DNA of 64,000 bases, from the NCBI GenBank assembly GCA_013396635.1, contig WBMW01005650.1, forward strand, positions 582,616-646,615. The letters are read 5' to 3'. Below are positions 1-13,800 of this stretch, in pieces; the first letter of the stretch is position 1; each line of letters starts with the position of its first letter. The translations under genes and the position numbers were made by a program. The notes beneath the pieces are model-generated. The model saw only the letters and a program-made list of their open reading frames with translations, was not told where the DNA came from and made no database searches. Origin of the DNA: Penelope pileata (Eukaryota > Chordata > Aves > Galliformes > Cracidae).

Positions 1-1818
1 TTTTTTTTTTTTTTAAAGTACTTGGCTACAAAATTTGGCTTCTGTTAAATGGATACACATCAAGCTTACAGCAATATGTGGAAAGTTTAGTTTTTTTCTC
101 TGTCTTAATTCTACAATATAAAGACCTTCTAAAATTATAGAAGGCATACAATTATGAAAGGCATACTTTTAGGTTGTAGTGTTTGTTCTGCTGGGCAGTT
201 CAGGAACACCCTAATCTACAGCAGTACCCTACCAGACAGCAGAATGTATTCTGTGCATCAACAATTTCCTCTCCTGAGGACAGATATCTTTGTTGATATC
301 TTCTTTGTAGAGAAAAAAAATATTTTGCTAAGAGATGTTAAGCCTCTTTTTTTTTGCTCAGTTGCTGAGAATTCAAGTAATCTGTTACTACTGAGCAGGG
401 AGTCGCTGGTATAAGCTGCAGAACTATGCAAGTTGTTGAGTAATTATGGATTGAGGTTACCAAATGCACCTTCTTTTGAATAGTCTGCAGGGTACTGCCC
501 TTTCTTCAGATCAAATATTTTGTAGATACTATTCTGATAAAAAGTGAAAAGAAGGCAAAGATGTGAAAAGTAGAATCCTATTGAGTAATAAAATATCTTA
601 ACACCTAAGGAATATTAATGCTCCTCTCTGTGGGAGGAAAACGTGCTTCGTGTGAGTTCTTCTTTCTCATTGAATCCCATACAATAATGTAGAAATATGG
701 TGGAAAACTTTGAGATCTTGTAATGGACGTTTTTCCAGTGGGGAGCTGTGCTGATACTCAGAACCTGATCCTAAATCTCATCCGAAGTTCTGGGGGACTT
801 GTTTGTACCAGCCAAAGCACCCCCAGGGGAAACTGAGGCTTCTGAAACACAGAGGACCACCCTCTGTGCCACGTCAGGATCCTGTTCTGTGACAGTTACC
901 TCCCTGAACAGTGGAACTATATTTCCCTTCACCCCCATTGTCTCTTGACTCCTTCAGGTCTCAACTTTGTCTCTGCCAGTAACAGGTACCAGTGTCAGTT
1001 TTTGCATTGAGTAAGATTGAGGCTGACACCAATGGTGAGGTTTTGTCAATAAATTTGTCACCAGAAACGTTTGCCAGGAAGCAAAACCCACTTCTGCTCT
1101 ATGAACACAGGCAGAGCTCTTAAAACTGTCAGCTTCCACCCCACTGAGATTTCTTTAGCAGTGACAATGCTTTCCTAGAAGGAGAAATTCAGCAAATGAG
1201 GTCTCACTGTGGTGTTCTTCCAGCTTGTAATGGCAGTCAGGGGAGTGTGTCAGCATTTCTGTGTTTATATCCACCTGATGTAATGGTAATAAGATGCTAA
1301 CATGAGTCTACCTCTGATCTGCCAGCTGCTGGCTGCTCCAGCCCTTCTTGGTTCAGGAGTTTTAACGAGATGTTTCTGGTCTGTAATCAATGTAAACTTC
1401 CCATGCAAAAGCTGGTGGAACATCCTGAATCCTGGATAAAACACTCCGTGCTTCACTTTGATTGTACTGTTGCCTTGCTTTAGCCAAGGCTCTGGAACTC
1501 AAAGCATTTCTAATCTTTTTGTCATTTAACACTTTAAAACAGGATGGAGCTGGCAGGTGAGATATCAGAGACCAGCCAGTATGTAGGAATCAAAAGGCAT
1601 CTCAGCCTTATCAATGCTGGCAGTATCTCAGGCCATGTCCTATTGATTCTAGCATTATCCTTTAGGTTCGGTTTCTCTAATGCCAGAAAGCTGTCAGACC
1701 CAGTGGGACTGAGGCACTTAAGAAGTTCTTCATGTGTGTAAATGCTTACCAACAAAACCCGCAATGTGTTCACAGCTGACATTTTCTGTATGGTTCTGTA
1801 TGGTTTAAGTCAGTGAAT

Positions 1819-2598
1819 TTAATAATTAAGCAGCTTTAAGAGGTGTTGTTTTTTTGTTTTTTTTTTTTTTTCTCTGTTCAGCACACCAGCAATGTGATAA
1901 GTGTTATACTTAATGAAATAGCCAAACCTGGCCTCTTTGTTTGAAGGATTGTACAAGTGAGATATGAGTAAGACATCTCGGAAAATAAAGACCACAATTT
2001 CAGTAGTGATTTGGAAAGGAAGTTGGAGGCGTTGGGAATACCAGGCTGTATTTTGCATTTGATTATTGTAGGCTATTGTGCTGAGGATAGACCCCAAGAG
2101 AGTGCACCCAAAGGAGTTGGCCCACAGTGGCTTCTCCTGGCAATCAGAGTCGCTCCCTGTGCTGGTTACAGATCCTATGAAACCCCCCAAAATGAGCAAA
2201 TTCACGCCATGTCCCATGTTCCTGTTGCCTCTTTGTCCTGGACAAAGTAATTTCCCTTCAAGCAGGTTTCCTAAGATGGTTCTGCTTTTCTTCCTTCTCT
2301 GATGGCTTGGAGCAGTAACTGCTCCCACCAAAGGGCAGATGCAGGGACATCCAAGGGTCCCCTGACACAATGCTCTCCCACGACGCGCTACTGTAACACC
2401 AATGGACTTCTTTCTCCTGAATCTCAAGCAAAGCAACTTGCCTTTGCAATACTGTCCCCTCTCTTGATTTGAATGCAGGCCACCCAGCTGCAAATTCAAT
2501 ACAAAGTGCCTGTTTTCTATTGAAAGCTGCTTAATTGGCTGCTGTTCTTGCTCCTCCAGATGAATTTGCATTAAAGAAAGACCTGCGATCTTTGGCAT
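1819..2598 (-). other. Unexplained 259-codon open reading frame
   Basis: Longest single open frame in the window, ATG at 2598 to stop at 1819, with an in-frame stop just upstream. The protein has basic stretches (RFRRKKS, HQRRKKS) and a lysine-rich end (REKKKKTKKQ) that is only the translation of the poly-T tract at 1849-1873. I recognise no domain. A gene is doubtful: no promoter island, no splice context, and part of the frame is low-complexity. It could be a decayed element or chance. Confidence 0.15.
1849..1873. repeat. T-rich tract
   Basis: Poly-T with one G interruption. Similar simple A/T tracts lie at 1-14, 6495-6509 (A15), 8497-8513 (A17), 12786-12818 (A run then T run), 17886-17934 (T/G) and 31159-31191 (A/G). 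Confidence 0.9.
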
Positions 2599-5500
2599 TC
2601 CCTATATAAAACCCCATATTTAGCGTATGGAGCTGGCAGTTCTCTTAACGCCCACATCTGTCTCTGCTCGCCACAGCTGATTTATGTTTAATATCTTGAA
2701 GGCATGTGGTGCCAGTCCCATGTTGAGCTCTGGATTGTGGTGGTCCGTCTGTATTTGTTGAAATTGGGCCCAAAGAAGCTGGCTTGGAGCAGAGACTGCG
2801 AGGAATGCGAGCCAGTGGCCGTCCAGACAGCTCTGTCAGCAAGCTCAGGAAACTGGCTGAAAAATACTGGGAAGAGGCCCAGATTTTAAACAACCTGTGG
2901 AGCTCTCATGAGAACACTGTTTTAAAACAGAAAGTTGAGTGATACTCTTAATTACAGATTTTAAAAAATGAAGGTTAATGATGTTCCTGCCCTTGCAGAA
3001 TGCAAAGCACGTTCTCCAAATTGCAGTCATCAAACAAGCAGCTTCGTCCTCTTGCATGAAGAGCATGTTTTCATGTGCTGCATTAATCCATTTTCTTCCC
3101 AGGCAGAGATAAAGATCAGGAGGCTCTCGGGGTCCCACAGCTATGGGTTGACCGGGCCATATAAAGAAATCTTTGGTTCAGCTGTTGGCATTCGTGTGCC
3201 TGTGCAGGCAGTGGTGAGTTTTGTGTGTTAAAGCTGTAATCCCACCAAATAAAAAGCTTTTGGCACAAAGCTGGCTGCATCTCCAGAATTAATGAGCTCT
3301 GTGGCCTTGTATCAGGGACAGGATACCTGGAATGCAGATAGAATTTAACAAAGCTCATGCTTTAGGGCTCAATGTTGGAAGGATGGGGTGGAATGCAAAA
3401 GTCTGGGTTGTTTGCTAGATGATCTAACAGTCCCTTTTGGTCTTCAGTTTAATGAATTTAGGCCACGATGGAGTCTGGCATATTGTGTTGGTCAGAGCCT
3501 AGCCTGAGAGAATGAATTACAACCTTTAATTATGAAAAGGCACCTCATACCTGTCTGTGCCGTTAAAGTAGTGCTCAGATGCCTTCTCTTGAGACATTCT
3601 CATCGGGTTTCCTTTTCTATTTTTTGGTCGTGATTGGGTCAGGGTATCTTGGGAAGCTTGGGAAATTGCACAGATTTAATATTGGGCTGCAATTCATTTT
3701 ATCTAAGTACTTAAGTCTTTATATGTTGGGACAATGTTTCATTGCTTTTTCAAGTCAGGAAGTGACTATCCAGTATCCTGACTTGGATGGAGCTTACAAA
3801 TAAATATCAGTTAAACTTGTTCCTGAGAGATTATTCATAGTTCACTTGATTCTTAGATTTTATCTCAATTAAAAAGCACTCAGAATGCAAGTTTTAAAAC
3901 ATTGAAATGGGCTGCTCATAAAACATGAACTAGGAAAAACCAAAAGCAAACTTGAGAGTAAACCATTTAATTTGAAAATATTTCATATGAATGGAAAGAG
4001 ATTTTCTCTGTTCAAAAAGTAATTTTCCTATTATTCCACACGTCAATGCTCTACAAGCTTCTCTGAATGTTAGTGAAGACTTTAGGAAGGAGAGTAAACA
4101 GAAAAACACATTAAAAATAATCTTTTGATAGCGACTCAAGGTTAAACAGGGTAAAGCTTTCCTTCTAGTATTTGTTAGAGGCTAAAATTGTGGCTCTTGA
4201 AAACTATCACTATGTTGCACAGAGATTATCTGTTAAATACATACTTCTGGTCAGCAGCTTGATCACAATGATTTATGCCAACTGGCTTAGAAACCGTGAA
4301 AATTAATTTATGGCTCATTCCCAGTTCTCTATTAGTATGTCTGCTTAAAAGTAAGGCTGGGAGGCAAGGAGAGGACTTCAGAATTTAAGTGGAATGGAAA
4401 GCCAGAGTTACAGACTACTTAGTAGTTATATTTAGTACTCCTGATCCCCGATGGCTGTTACATGGACAGATATTAAATGCTGGTCTTGATGGAGAGCAAT
4501 GGAAGAAGTTCTGCACAATTTAATAAGCTCTGGACAAAGCCTCCAATTACTGGTCCAGAAATAAGGAACTGCAAAGAACTTCTGGGGTGGATTTCCTCTT
4601 TTTAATTACTTTGCTCCTTTCTCTACTATTTCTGCAGGAAGTTTGTTCCAGAGACTCTAGCTGCCAATGGAAAGGACTTGGTTTCAAGGGACCACCACAT
4701 TCAGCAAACTAGATGCTCTCAGATTGTTTCTGTTCATGCTGAACTGAACGGCCAGTGAGTGCCATGTATGCCAATGATTTTGGTTATTTTTTTCTACCTG
4801 GAGAGTTCTCCCTCCTCAACATCGTGTTTCCCTGGATGCAGTCTCAGGGAACAGTTTTCTCTGCTACATCTATTTTGCCAAGCTGGAGGGGGTGAGATCT
4901 CTATTTCACTGAGCATCCTTATGCTTTCATATTGCCTTAATTTAGATTCAGATCAATGACTTGAAGGTATGCTGTACCTTAGTGGAGGACCAGCATCTCT
5001 TTCACTGTTGCATTCCTATTTTCCTCTTCTCAAAGCATTTGTTAGCATTTCCCCATCTCTTTCACAAGCAAGTCACTGTAGCAACTGGCAGTGCTATTGA
5101 GAATGAGTGCATACTTCAGGTCTCTTTTCTGCTGTCTTTTCTCATCAGTAAATTCTGACTTGCAGAAATTTTCACTCTCATTCCCCCAACTTCGTCTTGC
5201 AGTCTTTAAACTCTATTGTATTATAGCAGCTCTCTGGGTCTTCCAGTCCTTTCTAGGTGCCACTGAGCTTCTTCTGCAATGATTAGGTCTCCAGACTTTG
5301 CTTTTGTCTGATTTTGTCTGACCTTTGGTACTATGGCTGTTGGAACAACACATGAAATTGGTCTTATGATTGATCTTTGGGAACTACCTGAAACCTCCCA
5401 CCATCCAACTGTTCCAGACAATGTGGTCAGTTCCCATTTAGCAGAATTCTTACTGGGTTACAATCTGGTGCCAGCTCCCATCTCCTTTGCTAACCAAAGA

Positions 5501-7734
5501 CTTCCTCTGAAGCATAGCATGCTTTCTTAGCCCTGCTTAGAGAACGGAAAAATATCAGGGGAAGATGACATGTTAGAGTTGCCTCAGGTAAACTCACATT
5601 TTCTTCCTTTTCTGTTTAGCTTGATGTCTGTAGTCACACAGTTTTGCTAAAGCTTTCCAGATTACTGAGGACAGCCACAAGCATTTGTAATTGCTCAGGT
5701 CATGCCAGTTGAATACATGTACTTCCATCCTGCCTGCTGGACTGTGCCAGCTTTTCCACTCTTCTGGGTGATCTTTTTCCCTCTGTACACTGATTTCAGC
5801 ATACTGAGTCCTCTGAGTTTTCTTCCCACCTCAGATGTGGTAATTGCCATTTCCAGGCAGTCATGAGCCATCCAGCCTTTACCCCGTATTCTATACACTA
5901 TTCCTTACCGAAAGCACATGCAATGTATTCATTTCACTTTGGGAGTTATACTTGGTTTCTTTTAATCTCAGTGCCATGCTTACTGCACAGCAAACCCGTG
6001 TCATCTTTTCTTGTTCTCTTTTATTCTTCTAGTTAAAGAATTTTGTTTATTTAAATATCCTTTGCAAGGTCTAACTCAGCTTGACTTTTGGCAACTCTCA
6101 CTTTACCCCTATGCTTGCTGACCTCTGAAATGCAGCTTCCTTTGCAGATTTTTTTCCTCTCTCTATTTCTTTTCCCCTAACAAACACTATGAAGTGATCC
6201 AGTCAGCTCTGGATCTTTCAAGTTTTTCTATTATTTGCAATGCAAATCCCACATCAGTTTTCCACTCCTGGTGCACAGAATTTCCAAATGTCCTGCAAAG
6301 ACAAGTCAGCAGAAGCTCTGATGGAGCTGGTAACTCTAATCAAAGCCTTTTTATAACCAAAGGTCATGCTTGGAAATAAACGTATGCAAGCAGACTTGAT
6401 AGCTACAAGTCTTGTGATGTTATTTCACCTCTGTCTCAAAGTGGCTGAAGTCTTATTCTAAGTCTCTTCAACCAGGTGATCCTCTCTAAGTGCCAAAAAA
6501 AAAAAAAAAGGTGAAAATATGTTTTACTTTTGTTATTATCTGGTGAAAGTATCTATTGGTAATGACATCTTCAAGCCTCCAGGTCTTACCATCACTAACA
6601 GTGTTTGTCCTCGTGTATCTGGCAGTTACAGGCTCACATGTTGAAACTATTCCTTGTGATATTATATTTCTAATAACGCTTCAGATCTTCAAATCCTGAG
6701 ATGTGAATGATTTTTCAGACAGTTAGATATGTCATTAATTTGAGATTAGCACATGACAGATAACTTAGCAGACCTTAATCAATGGACCAAAGTGTTAACT
6801 GTGAAAGAACTAGAGTGCTATAAAATGGATAAAATAAAGCTATCTCTGGCTTGAGAGCTTAAACATTCTAAAAATACCAGCACTGAACCTGGGAAGATCC
6901 TTCACTGGTATGGCTGCTTACATCCCCTGTAACTTGAATCCCTATACTTGGCGCATAAACACAGTTACTCTCTAAATCTCAGATGAATGCACAGATAGCA
7001 AAACTGAGCTGTATAATTATTAGTTTCAGAGGTGCTTTTGCACTTCAGTAAAGGGCTGTTCCACTGTCTGAAAGTGGAACAACTTCCTTTCTTGTGAGAA
7101 GCTTCTATGATGCTGTCAAAGGGTTGAAATGTAAGGACATGAAGTTGCTCATTGCTTGAGTTGCCTGAAAATATTCCTCCAAATGGTTACTTGACCAAAA
7201 TTAAAGGAATTCAGTGAGTTTCTTCAAAATGAGTCTATTTTGGTTGCTTTCATTTTTAATTAAAACCTTGCAAGCTTTCTGCATTTTTTTTCCTATGAAA
7301 ACTGAGAGATGTGGGTTTTCTTAGTAATTTTTCAATTTTTGCATTTACAGTAGAATTTTGACTTTGTGGCAAAAGCTTGTAAATGAACGAGTAATTTTCA
7401 GGAAAACAAACTTTTTCCTTTTTTTTCTTTTAACAAACGTGTCCTTGGGATAACAATGTGCCAATGCCAAAGTTCAGTACTGAAAGGAGCTCCTTTTTTC
7501 CTTCCCAGTGATGCTAGCTCAGCTCAAACCTTTGAGGAACACGCAGCCCCTGTCCTACAGAAATGCCAAGCTGTGAATGAAGCTGAACAGCTGCATCTTC
7601 TGTTGAGATACATGGGAGCTGAGGTTGCACAATCATGACTTAATCTTATGTTACTATTTGTTTTATGCTTGCAAAATCTGAGCAAATATTCAGAGATCAT
7701 ATTTATTCAGCATCTCTGCCACAATGTCATGGGG

Positions 7735-7870
7735 TCCAAAAGAATGCATTCAGGAAGGGATTAGACAAATTAATGGTGGGTAAGTTCACTGGTGGCTGCT
7801 GAACTTGGGGGTTTGGATGTGATGTCTGGTTTGTTCTGAAACTGTTGGGACTTGGGAGGACAAACCAGAG
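7735..7870 (+). mobile_element. Possible ancient L3/CR1-like LINE fragment
   Basis: GGATTAGACAAATTAATGG, GGTAAGTTCACTGGTGGCTG and GATGTGATGTCTGG resemble, in order, the 'attagacaaattcatggagg...aagtccatcagtggct' 3' region of old amniote L3/CR1 elements. Similarity is by recollection and the copy is heavily decayed. Confidence 0.4.
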
Positions 7871-10800
7871 AAATGATCATTCTGTTCTTGCCCTTGTTTT
7901 TAACCTTTTTTCCCTAACCAGTAACTGTTGGCTGCTAATAGAGCCAGGATATCGAGATAAGACTTATTTTTTTATTATTCAGATTTAAATAAATATTATT
8001 CTGATTTAAATAGTCACATAATACCCTGACAGTTTGAGACATCTTGAGACACCTCTTGCCCAGGCTGTATCCTTATACAATAACCTCCCTTAGCACCTAC
8101 TGCCCAGCTGCCTGAACTCAAACACAAGTACAAAATCAAATAACAGCAGCACACTTGTCTATGATGTAGATATCTCCACTTGGTTGGTGTTAAAATTTTC
8201 TTGAATTCTTCCCTTAGGTGAGTCACTAATTATAACACCAGGTTTCTTTCAAAGACAAAGTTGCGCTTGAAGCATATAGGCATCACATCTCTGGTATTTG
8301 AATTTTTATTTTCTTAAATCCTGAAAGTGTCTTGTCTTCTATTATTATTATTATTCCAAACGATCTGTGTTTAATTTAAAACTAAAAGTAACAGCATCCC
8401 GCTGCATCTTCAGAGTTATGTGTTTTCTCGTGCCTTCTGAAACTGTGGTCTTCAGATCAAGAATAAGTTCTTCAGTCAAACAAAATTCCAATAAGGAAAA
8501 AAAAAAAAAAAAATCACAACAGCACACCAGGCAGCCTAATAATCCCACCTGACTTAAAGTATCTCTTATTGTATCTTCATTAGAATTAATTCACACTCAT
8601 CATTACTCAAGCATGGATCTGTTTAGATGGAGGCTTTTCCTGATTTTGACATTATCCAAACATTCTCGGGAGCTATTGATAAAGGACTTGGTCCTACAGC
8701 TGTCGTTTACCACATTCCTGCTCTCTTGCTGCTACTTCACTAATTTTACTTTCACTAATAACTGTCTTAGGATGAATTTTCCGTTGTCCAACTGGGACAG
8801 TCCCCAGTCCCACTACCATCGCTCTTCATTTTCTACTTCATTTGGTTTGACCTAAATATGAGCAAGTAGTGGAATATGATCGTGAAGAGTCATTGTTTTT
8901 TAAATAGTCATCCTTAAACTACATTTCTACAGATGCTTTGGATGAATTTTTTGGAGCATAGAATGAGATTTTAGGATTTAAAATTACTTTCATATTTTTG
9001 TCCTAACTCATTTGAAAGTCTGTCAACCCTTGGACTACTCTACTGCAACTCTGTCTACAATGGAGACAAGATCCAACCCCAGTGGAGCTGAGCAACATCA
9101 GTGCAAAAACAATGGGAGGTATCCACTCATCTGGTGGTTTGACTCTTTAAACTGGATTAGAAAATAAAACAAAAAAGGGCTATTATCAGCCAGTCCACAA
9201 GATCCTGTATCTCACTGAACATAACCCATTTTCATGCTCCTAGAGTATATATAAACGTTTGCAGTACTTCACTGAGATTAGTAAAACTGCTTACAGAATG
9301 TATAATAAGTACATTGGTTTCTGGTTTACCAAATAAAAACAGAGCAGAAAAAAACTTTTTAATTTTTTTTAAAATGTATCCAGATGAAGCTGAATTGGAA
9401 GCCACAAAATACCATTATAATCAAACCTGATGTAAACAAAGTGTTTTTTTTTATTTGCTAAATACTGCCAGTAATTGTATGTTCACTAACAGATAAAAAT
9501 TAACAACAAATGCCTAAGATTTTTTGAAATGTGCTTTTGTACTGGCTTGTGGAATATCTGTGAGCAGTTTTCAATGCCTTCGAATTTGTTCTCCTATTTT
9601 GTTCCATAGCAATCTATGTGGATATTTTATTCCAAATTTCTTCAGAAATATTGAAATTAGAACTTTAGAGCTCACTTTTGACAGACCACATGGTATTTTT
9701 CACTGAAAAAGTATAGCAAGGTTATTTGAACATGCAAATTTAAGGTTTGGCTTCTAGAACAACTTGCAAATTGCTTTCCACAAATGTTTTTCCAGTATAT
9801 TTCAATTCTTATAGTTCCTTATTAAGCCAAGTGCCTACAGATTTATTTAGATGCTGGAGCGTTTTGGTGAAAAAGAGATGGACTTAAGAGCATGCATAAA
9901 GTTAAGTACATAAGTAAATACTTTGCTGTATGAGCCCAAATGACTATAAAGTGTGATTTTTATTTTTGCCCTTAAATTCAAATTAATACTCAGGGAGATA
10001 TTTGGCATTAATTTTCCACATGGTATTTGGACAAGCAAGCAGGGAGGCAGAACAGTCTGCTATAGCCACAAGTAAATACTGCAAAGAAGGTTTCATGCCC
10101 TCGATCCATGCTCTACATGGATGGACTACATGGGGAATGGGAAGTCCAGGCTCTGGCACCAGGGAGCTGACTAATTACCTCGTTGTCACCAGTGAAGGAG
10201 CATTAGCATGATCCAAAAAGACACATTTGAAGACTTAAATACTTGCATCTTAATATAAAGGTAAGAAGACTCGCTGTTTTCAATGAGTTTACTTTTACCA
10301 GTCATATGCATGAGCTTTAAGGTTGCATTATTTAGATAAGTTGCTTATTTGAGAGCTAATTGTGTAGCTAATTATCATGTTTCACTGCAGTATGGTTTCC
10401 TGTGCAAGTGTGCAGGGAACATGAATTTGTGCCTTTGCTGGAAGGAGTCTGTTGGTCAACAAATGCTGTTCAGGATGCAATGTGATGGCCGTGGGCCCAC
10501 TTATGTCATTGTTATGTCGGGTGATGCTTTCTGCTGGTGACTAAGAACATTTTGCCTCAGTAAAAGAACAACTATGAACCTCAGGATCAGGCCCAGGGCT
10601 TCCTCCAACCCATGCAGCAGTCATTTTGGAGGAGTCATTCTGTCACACCTCCCCTACCCCAGCGTTTTGGTTTGCAGCCCTTTGGAAAGAGAGCAGGAGG
10701 AAGGATTTCTTTCCAGATTCCTTTAATCCTTTGCAGCCTGTGCCTGAAGCTCAGCAGCTCTCGCTCCTACTGCTGGGCAACGGGCACTCACTGCTTTCCT

Positions 10801-13800
10801 TTATTAAACTGGAGACCTTGGTGGGCTGCTGGAAAAAAGCTTGGGAAGGGGCTGCTGGGGAGGGAGGAGAGCGCGTGAGAGAACCACATGTTAAAGCAGC
10901 CTGTGTATGAACAGCAAGCTTTCTGGCTTGACATTTATTGAAAAAATAGATCTTACGCTGTATCCACCCAACACCTGTTGAGAAACACTGACCCCATTAC
11001 AGAGGTTGGATTTACACTGGCTCTGTATAACACCCTATAAAGGAGGCCACTGGTGCAAAAGATTAAAGAATGCTGTTAAGTAAGTTGTTTTATTTCTTTT
11101 GAGACTGAAAGAAAGCTGCAAAGTGAGAGAAAGCTTTCCTCGGTTATTTACTCTTCATTACTGGGGATCTTGAAGGGCCTTGTATAAACTGCTCTAGTCG
11201 GGTCATGACAACACTTTATAAGGTGCAAATGTTGAGGTGGAGCCAGTGCTATACTGTAGGGGAAGCAAATGGAACGGTCCCTCCCGACTAAATGGAAAGT
11301 TAGTGCTAATAAAAGCTCATGGCTTTGGCACGGCTTCCCAGGCACAAGGGGCCCATGAACGCGGGTTTGCACCGGCCCCGCTCAGCCCCGAGCAAGTGCC
11401 CCTGGTCGACACATGGCTGAAGGCAGCATGTGCTGCAGTTGGTGAAATTTCTCCATGTGACTTCGTAAAGTCCTTGTTGGAGCTCCAAATTGCATGTTTA
11501 AGGGCTGGGGAAATTTTTTTTTTTTAACTAGCTGCTGTATAATGAATAGCCCATTTCAAGGAATGTGTGAGTTCCTATTAGGGCTGAGTGAATGTTGCAA
11601 AACACTTTCAGGCAATGTGTGTCCCAGTTTTCAAACAAATAGCTTTCTGTGCACTGGCTCCTTCTGCTCCCTGCCTTTCTGTCATTGGGGAGATCTGGCT
11701 CTACCTAGGCAGGAGCTGATGGGGACGGCCTGCATCCTTCCACCAGCTGTGGGCTAGGGTTGTATCTGCTGCTCACCCCACTTCATTCAGAGAGATAATG
11801 CTTGTGATGAGAACCTCTGGTGTCTGGAGGTCAAGCAGACTGTTTGGGAGGTGAAATAAGTGTTATAAGGGGTCATGGACACTGAGCAATGTCCAAGCAA
11901 GGCAATGGGAGATTGACCTTGATCCAGCCCTAAACAGCTGGGCCTTTGGAAACCCTATGTCTGAGAGACCTAGGTGGGTTTGACAGGTTTGATACAGAAC
12001 CCATGGGAGATCCATACTCTCTGTAACTGTTGCAGTCTGAGACCCCTGAGGACATCTCAAACAACATTAAGCACCTGCTTGTGTGTTGCTAGCTGGAGCC
12101 GAGCCCTTCATCACCCCCTGTCTGAAGGCTGGAGGTGTGGGGGCTCAGAAAATGCTCAGATAGATGTACTTGTTCAATCCAGGAAAACACAAGGGAGGTG
12201 CAGGAGCTGTTTACTTTCATCCACAAATTGGAGAAACTCTTTGGAGGGCTGAAGACCCCTGGTAGGGGACTTTCACTCAGTGTTCAGCAGAAACCTCCAG
12301 CTCTTCTGTGTTGCCTCAGAATAAGCCCCGTGCTTTGGAGAAGTTATGATGCAGAATCTCAATTCCTTTTTGTATTTATCTCGTGTGCCTGAAATATATA
12401 TATATACAAAATAAAATTGAAGAACAGTTCCAACAAGCTCTGAAGTGGGCAAGGTAGCTCCAAAGCCTCAGAAGGTTCCCTGTTGACTTCAGGACATCTC
12501 GTGTTTGAGCTGCAGCACGTTGCATCCAAAGGGCCATTTCAGGCAATTAGTTCCTGCCCCCCTGAGTGTTCCCATCACCGTGTGCTCGCTGGCTCTGGCC
12601 AGGGATGGATGCACTCTGGGCAGCAGATGTCCGGGTGTGAGAAAGTCTGCCTTTATTCAGCTGGCCTCTGAGGCAACCTTTTTTCTCACCCCACCCTCTA
12701 CACAGCTCTGTTTGGACACAAACACAATTTCTGTGTAGGAATAATTCCTTTATATCCAGGAAACATGCACTCAATGGGACCTTCTTTAAAAAAAAAAAAA
12801 ATTTTTTTTTCTTTTTTTACCCATTTTAGTCCCTCAGGGCTGGGACTAGCCCCTTATTTCCCATACAGAGATGTAAGGCTGGCATGTGCTCTGGATTTGC
12901 AACGTTGGAGCAGCTGTGTGAAGCTTCCAGAGTTGGGCTCCTTGTGCGTTAGAACCAAGCCCTGCAGGTTCAATTAATAGGCTTTGGAAATGAACCAAAT
13001 GCTGACGATCCCCAGGCTTGTTTTAAATGGAGGAAGGTGGCTGTCGGAGAAGAATTAGAGCTGCCAGGGTCTGGATGCAGCTGGGACACACAGTGAGAGG
13101 CTGAAAAGTTGTGAGTCTGGAACCTGTGCTGCGATGGCTGCCGAGCCAACGTGTCCCATTGCTGGGACAATAAACAAACAGGAACGCTCTGTGCAGATGA
13201 ATGCCTCGGCTTTTGGGTGGCATGGACTGTAAAATCCATGTGCTTCCCAAGTCATGTGCCCCAGGATTTTGTTCTGAGGTGTTTAAGGAGAAGAATGAAC
13301 AGAAAATAGTTTCACAAAGTGGGGGAAAGGTGGGATTTATATATTTAAAAAAAGAATCCAACCGTTCTTTTTAAACACGTAAGGACCCATTAAGTTCAAA
13401 AATCTTTCCATTACTAATTTCAGCTAATTAACATCTTAAATAAATAAAAACCTTGGTTACCAGGGATCAAAGGCTGGGGCTTCAAACTAAGGCGAATTCT
13501 CTTGAAGTCACAGATTTGGATAGGGGCCTAAACACACTGTGTGGAGCTGGTGATGCCGAAGGCCTGGGAAGGTGAGCATCATGAGAGCCAACATGGAAGG
13601 CAGACCTGGCCCCACACCCCCCCACATCCCCACCTGGAACATGGGCACGCTCCCATCATGTTTCCACCATCCAGATCCAGAAGAAATCACGGGGCTACTT
13701 GCCGGCTGCCGTTCAGTTGGGTTTTTCTGTTCCCATCTGGCCAGTTAAGTCTCTGCGTTTTAGCTCCTGCAAAGCCCAAGGTCAGAGTAAAATATACGTG

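Larger units (their letters stand above)
1..7734. other. Gene-free AT-rich region
   Basis: No coding exon supported, apart from the doubtful frame at 1819-2598. Contains simple T and A tracts. Short frames of 60-97 codons occur on both strands and overlap, as expected by chance. Confidence 0.6.
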
